Below are positions 57,460-64,000 of a DNA stretch of 64,000 nucleotides, piece by piece. Both the position numbers and the translations under genes were made by a program. The stretch covers positions 97,793,022-97,857,021 of the forward strand of contig NC_089492.1 in assembly GCF_036850765.1 (NCBI RefSeq), given 5' to 3'. The stretch's first letter is position 1. Each line of letters opens with the position of its first letter. The notes beneath the pieces were generated by a model. It worked only from the letters and a program-made list of their open reading frames with translations. It was not told where the DNA came from and did not search any database. The stretch is from Saccopteryx bilineata. Its lineage: Eukaryota > Chordata > Mammalia > Chiroptera > Emballonuridae.

Positions 57460-58060
57460 ATTATGTTGCACACTTTTAAATACACCTATCAGGTTGACAA
57501 CCTGATCCCATTTCCTCTGCCACTTTAGCAATGTCCTATTAATGATTCTATACTTGGATGATTCTATACTTAGGCTGTACCCATTAACATCGTGTGCCAA
57601 TGCACAATTGATAGGTCATCTTAAAGTTTTTCTTTTAACAGTGTAAGGGGGCATAATTAGTCTTAATTCACTTTAATACATTATAGTACCAAGCATAAAC
57701 TTTAGACACCATTTCAGGGAGGTTAATAAAATACAAAGTAAATGGTTAGAATTAACATTGTTTCTAATATTCTAGAATGATTCCAGTTATAAAGTAAAGT
57801 GACTCGCTTTTGAGAATTTAGGTATTGTGTTTTACCCCTATGTCATTTAATACAGGGGAGCAAATAACCTCAGAATTAGTGACACTACCTATGTCTGTGT
57901 TGCTTCATATTCTTGAAGTAATCCTAAGGGTCCATGAAATTAATTTTTTCTAGTGTTCTAGCATGGATTAGTATCTATTTTTCTTGAAAAAATAAGTTAA
58001 CCAAGTCATAAAGACATTATTCTTGCTCAAACCTCTCAAGTCTAACTACAATTAAAGATA
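57460..58060. other. No gene seen
   Basis: Unique DNA; two copies of GATTCTATACTT lie close together at about 57544 and 57560. Confidence 0.6.
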
Positions 58061-58486
58061 CTTCCAATAGCCTGACCAGGCAGTGGCACATTGGATAAAT
58101 CATTGGCCAGGGATGCTGAGGACCAGGTTCAAAACCCTGAGGTCACTGGCTTGAGCACAAGCTCATCAGCTTAGTGTAAGATCACCAACTTGATCATGGG
58201 ATCATAGACATGACCCCATGGTCGCTGGCTTGAGCCCAAATGTTGCTGGCGTGAAGCCCAAGGTCACTGGCTTGAGGTCAAGGAAGTTGGTGTGAGCAAG
58301 GGGTCACTGGCTCAGCTGGAACCTCAGTCAAGATACATATGAGAAAGCAATCAATGAACAACTAAAGTGCCGCAACTATGAGTTGATGCTTCTCATCTCT
58401 CTCCCTTCCTGTCTGTCTCTATCTGTCCCCCTTGCTCTTTTTCTCTCGCCAACAACAACAAAATTTTTTTTAAAATCTTCCAGTAG
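58061..58486 (+). mobile_element. tRNA-headed SINE, GACCAGGCGGTGG type, long variant
   Basis: Head GCCTGACCAGGCAGTGGCAC at 58070. The body has six or more GCTTGAGC/GCTGGCTTGAG-like phrases and a CT-rich end with (CAA)n. TSD CTTCCAATA (58061-58069) and CTTCCAGTA (58478-58486). Confidence 0.87.
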
Positions 58487-58559
58487 ACTAATATCATATA
58501 TTAAATTGAATATAGAGTTAATTCAACAATAGCATTAATAATATTCATTAAAATATAAA

Positions 58560-58780
58560 GCAACTAGCATTTTTGAAGGTTACTATGTGCCAGATAATAC
58601 ACTAGATGTTATGTAACAATTATTTCTAATTTTCACCTCTCTCCCCGCTCCTAGTTTAGAATGATTATCCTCATTTAGCTATGCAGGGTCTGAAATGTAA
58701 AAAAGTGGATGGACTTGACCAAAGTTATGCTGGTATATGACCATAACTGCTATATTTAACCCCAATGTTCCTGACTACAA
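58560..58780 (-). repeat. MIR SINE, antisense
   Basis: GTTACTATGTGCCAGATAAT, ATTATCCTCATTTAGCTATG and CTTGACCAAAGTTATGCTGG are in reverse MIR order. Diverged. Confidence 0.6.
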
Positions 58781-58789
58781 TTCCCATCT

Positions 58790-58910
58790 CCTTCCACTAT
58801 AAATATTCATCGAGTACCTGTTATGTACAAGAGAGTTGTGGGTACCACTAGGAATCAAACATGCCCTCAAATATTTACCCAGTAGGAGAAATAATAGGAA
58901 GCAAAACAGA
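58790..58910 (-). repeat. L2 LINE 3' end, antisense
   Basis: AATATTCATCGAGTACCTGT and TACCACTAGGAATCAAACAT, then CATGCCCTCAAATATTTACC and AGTAGGAGAAATAATAG, follow the reversed L2 3' end. It may extend to about 59040. Confidence 0.5.
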
Positions 58911-61069
58911 AAGCTATATTCCAGGAATGAATGAGATATTGTTTTAAAGTAAAATAGTGTAATCAAGTGATTCTGAGATTGAAGTAAAACAGGTATAGCC
59001 CTTATCCTTGGAAGAACTCTTGGCAATGTATGATCTGAGGACTGCTTTCCATAAATTATGAATGTGGCAAAGGATAGTTGTAGACTAATACTCTGTTTCT
59101 GTACAAAGGGTGTTTAACATGCACTACTGCAGAGGCTGCCTTCCTGGGTCTGCCAACACTTGTGATTGTGATTGCTCACTGAGCATCTGTTAATTACCAA
59201 TAAAATATCACAAAGAAAAGTCATAGGTGATATGCAAATAGTTCAGTCTAAAAGAGGCACACTAAAGGACAATGCATTCATGAAAGTGATCTATCAGTAA
59301 TAGCCTCCAGAAAGCTTTTTTTTTTTTTTTTTTTTTTAATTTCATCTGCCTACACTGGATGTCAGAGAAGAGCTCGTGGAGTGGATACTTTGAGCTGAAA
59401 AGTTGCATAGTAGGACTTCCTTTTCCCACTGCAAAAACTGATCTGTGTTTGTTAGCTTTATTAAATTGGGATTTTTGTATGAGTTCAGGTTGAAAAAAAT
59501 GTGTGAATGAATGCTAAAAAATAAATATTTAAAGATTACTTTTCCAGGGTTTAAGTGTTCAGAGACTTTTCCATGTGGGTGGGTTTTTCAATTTTATCTT
59601 CAACTGATAACACCTAGAAATAAATGACTGGAGTAGTTCACAATGAGTGCTTTCCGAGGGCTTCCATTGGCATCATTCTGAGCCACCTGCTGGGTGTGAT
59701 CTGTTATCGCTATGCATTGCTTTTTGTCATACCCATTGCCAGAAGTCTGTTTCTTTATAAACCCAGTTAGAGACAGTAACTTTTTCAAAGTTATGTATAT
59801 CAGATTTGGGAATTTTTCCAAAAGTCTTAGAAAACTAAGGCTGAGTTCATTCTAACATCAAAGTGCAGGCATTATTAATTGAATTCCTATTCCAACAGAA
59901 TAGGCTTCTTGTTGACATTAAGTAGAATCATAAAACTTTAAAGCCCATGACAACCCCAAAATAATTATATTTTCCTTAAAAATTAAGCGTTTGATAGGTT
60001 CATATTCTATTTTTCCTCTTCCTTGTCTTCACATAATGTATTTAAAATATAATGCAGTATATATGTAGAAATGGAAAAGATTTTTTAAAAACAGTTTGAT
60101 GAATAGCTTTTTTGTTATTGTTTATATACATATTAGCAAAATATTATAAAACATCTCTTTTTTTTTTCTCCATTCTCAAAAGAAAAAATGTGAAGAATTT
60201 CTTGAAAACTCAAGTCTGTGAAAGATACACTGTCCAAAAGGGGAAGAGGAATAAACATTGGCCTGTCAGACCAAAGAGGGAGTAGTGAGACTAGCAAAGG
60301 AATTCTGAGCACCTGGCTAGTTCTAGTCAAGATAAGACAGAAATATAGGATTGGGTATAGACATAGGGTTCCTTTGGCCAAGTCCATGGGCAGAGATGGG
60401 TGAATCTGTAGAGATCCTCTCTGTATCACACCTGGAGCAACACAGCCTCACAAATGGCAGAGGAATAGAATTTAGACCTAGACTTGTGGGATTTTACAGA
60501 AGTCCACAATTTGGTACCATTGGTTTGTTCTTTCTGACTTAAGCTCAACACTTCTAAAATTTATTTTAGTGCTCTGACATTCATAGGTCTTGATCTCCAG
60601 TGAATGATTTCCACCCTAGTCAACAAAGTGGCTCACAAATAATCAGCACTTTTGTCAGATGATATTACATCACCTGGGTAGACAATGGCTTTTCTTGGAC
60701 AAGACTATTTTGTCCTTTCCAGGATTGTTGAAAGCTAATTCCTCAGGCTTTAAAAGTCCCTTCTTCATCCAGCTTGTATTCTCTATCCTACCCTTCTCTG
60801 GCAGTAATGAAGGAAGTCTTACAGATCTAATAGACATGTCATGAATAAGAGGTTATTACTTCAATATTGCATTGTCATACCAAAAAATGATTAGTAAATG
60901 CCAAGAAAAATATGACAGTCTTTATGCTATTCTCTTCCCTAGCCCAAGTGCTCTCTATCATCTGAACTACAGTTACTCTCATGTATGAATTTTAAAAAGA
61001 ATGCACATCTATTTAAAGGAATTTCACTTGGAATAGAAACAGACTGTTAGAGAACAGAAAGACTGCTGT
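58911..61069. other. No gene seen; unique DNA
   Basis: About 2.1 kb with only a T23 run at about 59316-59338 standing out. Frames of 60-98 codons here show no domain or bias. About 60200-60560 is less AT-rich. Confidence 0.55.
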
Positions 61070-61170
61070 CAGAAAGGAGGGGGGTTGCATGGCTGGTGAA
61101 AAATGTGAAGGGATTAAGTAAAAAATAAATAACATAAAGTGAAAAAATAAATTAAAAAATAAAAGAATAC
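61070..61170 (+). repeat. Possible L1 3' UTR scrap
   Basis: AGGAGGGGGGTTGCATGGCT, GTGAAGGGATTAAGTAAAAA and an A-rich end resemble the 3' UTR seen at 19010-19060. Short and uncertain. Confidence 0.4.
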
Positions 61171-61310
61171 CACTTGGCATTGTAGAATATAAAAAAAGTA
61201 CTTAATAAAGCTCTAATTATTAGCTGTATATAAAACTAGCTAAGTTTATGAATATTAAGCCAAAGAAGCTAAGTAAATAAATCATGTTTGACACCAACTT
61301 TAGTTGCATT

Positions 61311-61526
61311 AAGAATATTTATGTTGCCTGACCTGTGGTGGCGCAGTGGCTAAAGTGTCAACCTGGAAACGCTGAGGTTGCCGGTTCAAAACCCTGGGCT
61401 TGCCTGGTCAAGGCACATATGGGAGTTGATGCTTTCTGCTCCTTCCCCCTTTTCTCTCTCTCTCTCTCTCTCTCCCCTCCATATAATGAATAAATAAAAT
61501 CTTCAAAATAAAAGAATATTTATGTT
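61311..61526 (+). mobile_element. Short tRNA SINE (GACCTGTGGTGG type), sense
   Basis: Complete copy from GCCTGACCTGTGGTGGCGCA at 61326, with B box GGTTCAAAACCC and a (CT)n end before the AATAAATAAAATC tail. Perfect TSD AAGAATATTTATGTT (61311-61325 and 61512-61526). Confidence 0.92.
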
Positions 61527-62049
61527 TACTAATATAAGTAAACAAAAGAAGTATGGTTTCCAGAAGTGAACTTTTAATCCTGATGTATAAAGCCACTCAA
61601 AATGTTAAATTAATATTATTATAATTAAGAAAAACTAAGTGATATATAGGTCATACTACAGTTTTTACATTATTTAAATAATTTTAATATATCTGAAATA
61701 ATATAAATGTTAGTTAAAATGCAAATGTATTGCACAGTTGTATCTTAAAGTATGGAACAGTTCTACATCTTCATTGTGATTGTGGTTACTTTAATTTACA
61801 CATATGATAAAATTGCATAGAAGTATATAAACACACACACATACATGCATACACAAGTGTATGTAAACTTAATGGAATCTGAATAATCTCTGTGGATTGT
61901 GCCAAGATCATTTTCCAGGTTTCAATACTCCCCTTAGTTCTGAAAGTTGTTAACATTAGAAAATATTGGGTGAATGATATAAGAAATCTGCTTTTATATT
62001 TTTTGGAACTTCTGATGAAACTATAATTATAGTAAAATAAAAAGTAAAA
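61527..62049. other. No gene seen; AT-rich DNA
   Basis: Nothing recognised beyond a short CA/TA-rich patch at about 61820-61860. Confidence 0.6.
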
Positions 62050-62935
62050 CAAAAACGGTAAGAAAAAGAATAATGTTAAGAAAGTGGAAAAGTAAGCTTC
62101 AGACTGGAAAAATATGTATAATACATATTTCTGACAAGACTTGTCTCTAGAATATATGAAGAACTAAACAATAAAAAGGTAGTTCTCTTTGCCAAAAAAA
62201 AAATGCTTAAAGTCTTGAAGAGAAACTTTACAAAAACTATTTGTGAGAATAATTACCATATAAAAGAGTGATCAAAATCATTAGTCACAGGGTAATTAAA
62301 AATTAAAACCACAATGAGATAATACTATACACTCACCAAAATTAAACAACTGGCAATACCAACGGCTGACAAAAATATGGAGCCACTTGAACTCTAATAT
62401 TTTCTTATGGGAATATAAAACAATCAACCACTTTGGGAAATTGGAAATTTCTAATAAACTTAAGCATGCAACTGCACTATGCCCCATCAATTCTATTCTT
62501 AGATAAATATCTTACCGAAATTAAGTGAAAAAATGTCTTAGAAAACACTTATGACAGAATATCTAAAGCTTCTCTATCCATAAAAATCAAAAACTATAAA
62601 TAACCCAAGTATTCAAAAGCAAGAAAGTAGATAAACAAATTATGGTATACTAAAACAACAAAATATTACTCAATAGTAAAATGGAACACACTACACATAT
62701 ATGCAACAACATGATTGATTTTCAAAGTATCATGTTAAATGAAGAACCCCAAAACAACAGAGTACATATTGTATTATTCCATTTATATAAAGTTTGAGAA
62801 TAGACAAAATATTATATGATGATAAAAAACATTTTAAATATTATATCTGGTTGGGCTGTGGAGTTCAAGTTTAACTGGGAAGAGTCACAAATGAACTTCC
62901 TGGGATTATATAAATGTTTTTTAAATGTCAGTATT
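62050..62935 (+). mobile_element. Old L1 ORF2 end and 3' UTR, sense
   Basis: AAACCACAATGAGATAATAC, AAATATGGAGCCACTTGAAC, AACTGCACTATGCCCCATCA and TTATGGTATACTAAAACAAC follow the order of the ORF2 C-terminal coding region (compare 8390-8790). Decay is far greater than in the nested L1. No open frame. Confidence 0.75.
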
Positions 62936-62977
62936 AACAATATAATTTAAGGGGGACAGGATTGAACAAGCTATCAT

Positions 62978-63378
62978 TAAAAATATTGGCCCTGGACGGT
63001 TGGCTCAGTGGTAGAGCATCGACCTGGCATGCAGGAGTCCTGGGTTTGATTCCCGGCCAGGGCACATAGGAGAAGCGCCCATCTGCTTCTCCAGCCCTCC
63101 CCCTCTCCTTCCTCTCTGTCTCTCTCTTCCCCTCCCGCAGCAGAGGCTCCATTGGAGCAAAGATGGCCCGGGCGCTGGGGATGGCTCCTTGGCCTCTGCC
63201 CCAGGCGCTAGAGTGGCTTTGGTCACAACAGAGCAACGCCCCAGAGGGGCAGAGCATCGCCCCCTGGTGGGCGTGCCGGGTGGATCCTGGTCAGGCACAT
63301 GTGGGAGTCTGACTGTCTCTCCCCGTTTCCAGCTTCAGAAAAATACAAAAATAAATAAATAAATAAAATAAAAATATT
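62978..63378 (+). mobile_element. Rhin-1-like SINE, long type, sense
   Basis: Complete copy starting GGCCCTGGACGGTTGGCTCA with intact A and B boxes and an AAATA-type tail. TSD TAAAAATATT (62978-62987 and 63369-63378). One CTCF-core-like module lies at 63255-63270 (minus-strand reading). It belongs to the CAGAGCAACGCCCCAGAGGGG subfamily. Confidence 0.93.
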
Positions 63379-63870
63379 AGAAGATAATTTAAAAGATTGA
63401 AATTGTTCTGGCAGTTACAGGAAAAGTATTTGTACATAGGAAATTACAAATCATTCAGAAGCAAAACCAAAGAAGACTTCAATAAATGGAATTATAAACT
63501 ATGTTCATGAGTTTAAAAATTAACTAGGGTAATAATATTAATTCCCTCAAATTGATTTATAAATGCAATTAAATTTTAATCAGGATGCTAGGAGTTTTCC
63601 TTTTATGAATGATAGCAATTAATTCTAAAGATATACAAATATAAACTTTCAAAGTCAAGTGGAACAGAAGAGAGACTAGAAACAGACCTACACATAAATG
63701 ATCGCCTGATTAAAGGCAATGGTGTTATTCTACAAAGCAGCGAGAGAAATTAGGCTCTTTTAATAAAAAGATGCTGACAACTGAACATTCATACTGGGAG
63801 AGAAATCTTGATCCCTACCACATGCCATGCAAGAAATGCTCCAATGGAATAAAAAGTTGGATAGGTTAAG
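63379..63870 (+). mobile_element. Old L1 ORF2 fragment, sense
   Basis: AAGACTTCAATAAATGGAAT, AGGATGCTAGGAGTTTTCC, TGGTGTTATTCTACAAAGCA and AATGCTCCAATGGAATAAAA track the region between the reverse transcriptase and the Cys-rich end (compare 7480-8000). This lies upstream of the ORF2 part at 62050, so it is probably a separate or rearranged L1 copy. Confidence 0.6.
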
Positions 63871-64000
63871 ACAACTGTCATTGCCTTTCTTTATACTTTT
63901 CCAATGTGTCTCTGTTTCCATCAAATCTAAATTTGTTCCAGAATGGGTTCTATATCTCAGCTACAAACCTATTCCTGCCTATAACACTTGACATTCTCCT

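Noticed and set aside
1..64000. CRISPR arrays, operons or phage-like islands
   Set aside because: All regular repeats are microsatellites or dispersed transposons; there are no spacer-repeat units, Shine-Dalgarno patterns or compact gene runs.

Overview
The window looks like intergenic nuclear DNA from a placental mammal, most likely a bat of the horseshoe/leaf-nosed group (Rhinolophoidea). Three things point there: many tRNA-headed SINEs of a type I associate with those bats (Rhin-1-like; recalled, not searched); abundant L1 with the usual EN, RT and Cys-rich ORF2 layout; and ancient mammalian repeats (MIR, L2, MLT1, Tigger1). I find no protein-coding host gene, no rRNA or genuine tRNA gene, no CRISPR array and nothing prokaryotic. 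Every long open frame falls inside a transposon, a SINE or a microsatellite.

Layout. 1-285 is an antisense L1 ORF1 scrap. 290-1604 is a decayed Tigger1 transposase gene ending in a (TTCC)n tract. 3569-15604 is the largest structure: a complete antisense L1 with its 5' UTR and 13-bp target-site duplications (TSDs), split by a younger sense L1 (4071-9214) with its own 15-bp TSDs. 15605-35000 is AT-rich sequence with scattered SINEs, two hAT MITEs, one mariner-like MITE, a twin-primed L1, an MLT1 LTR holding two SINEs, and a roughly 280-bp GAAA/GGAA microsatellite. 35000-40230 is mostly free of recognisable repeats. 40230-43260 is an old antisense L1 holding a three-layer SINE nest. 44700-50500 has more SINEs, an L1 3' end, LTR-like relics and a three-deep DNA-transposon nest (Tigger > hAT > SINE). 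50821-53860 is a second, 5'-truncated antisense L1 that split a MIR. 53985-64000 has a probably 5'-inverted old L1, SINEs, a pogo-like MITE that keeps a transposase tail codon block, and old L1 pieces.

Nothing here works together as a pathway. The story is layered transposition, and TSDs let many insertions be ordered in time. The observation I would follow first is that nearly every long SINE copy carries one or more copies of a roughly 20-bp module matching the CTCF core motif, in variable number. This would make the SINE family a possible source of lineage-specific CTCF sites. I did not find an unknown enzymatic or defence system. Family names are from recognition by eye, and exact subfamilies would need a repeat-library search.
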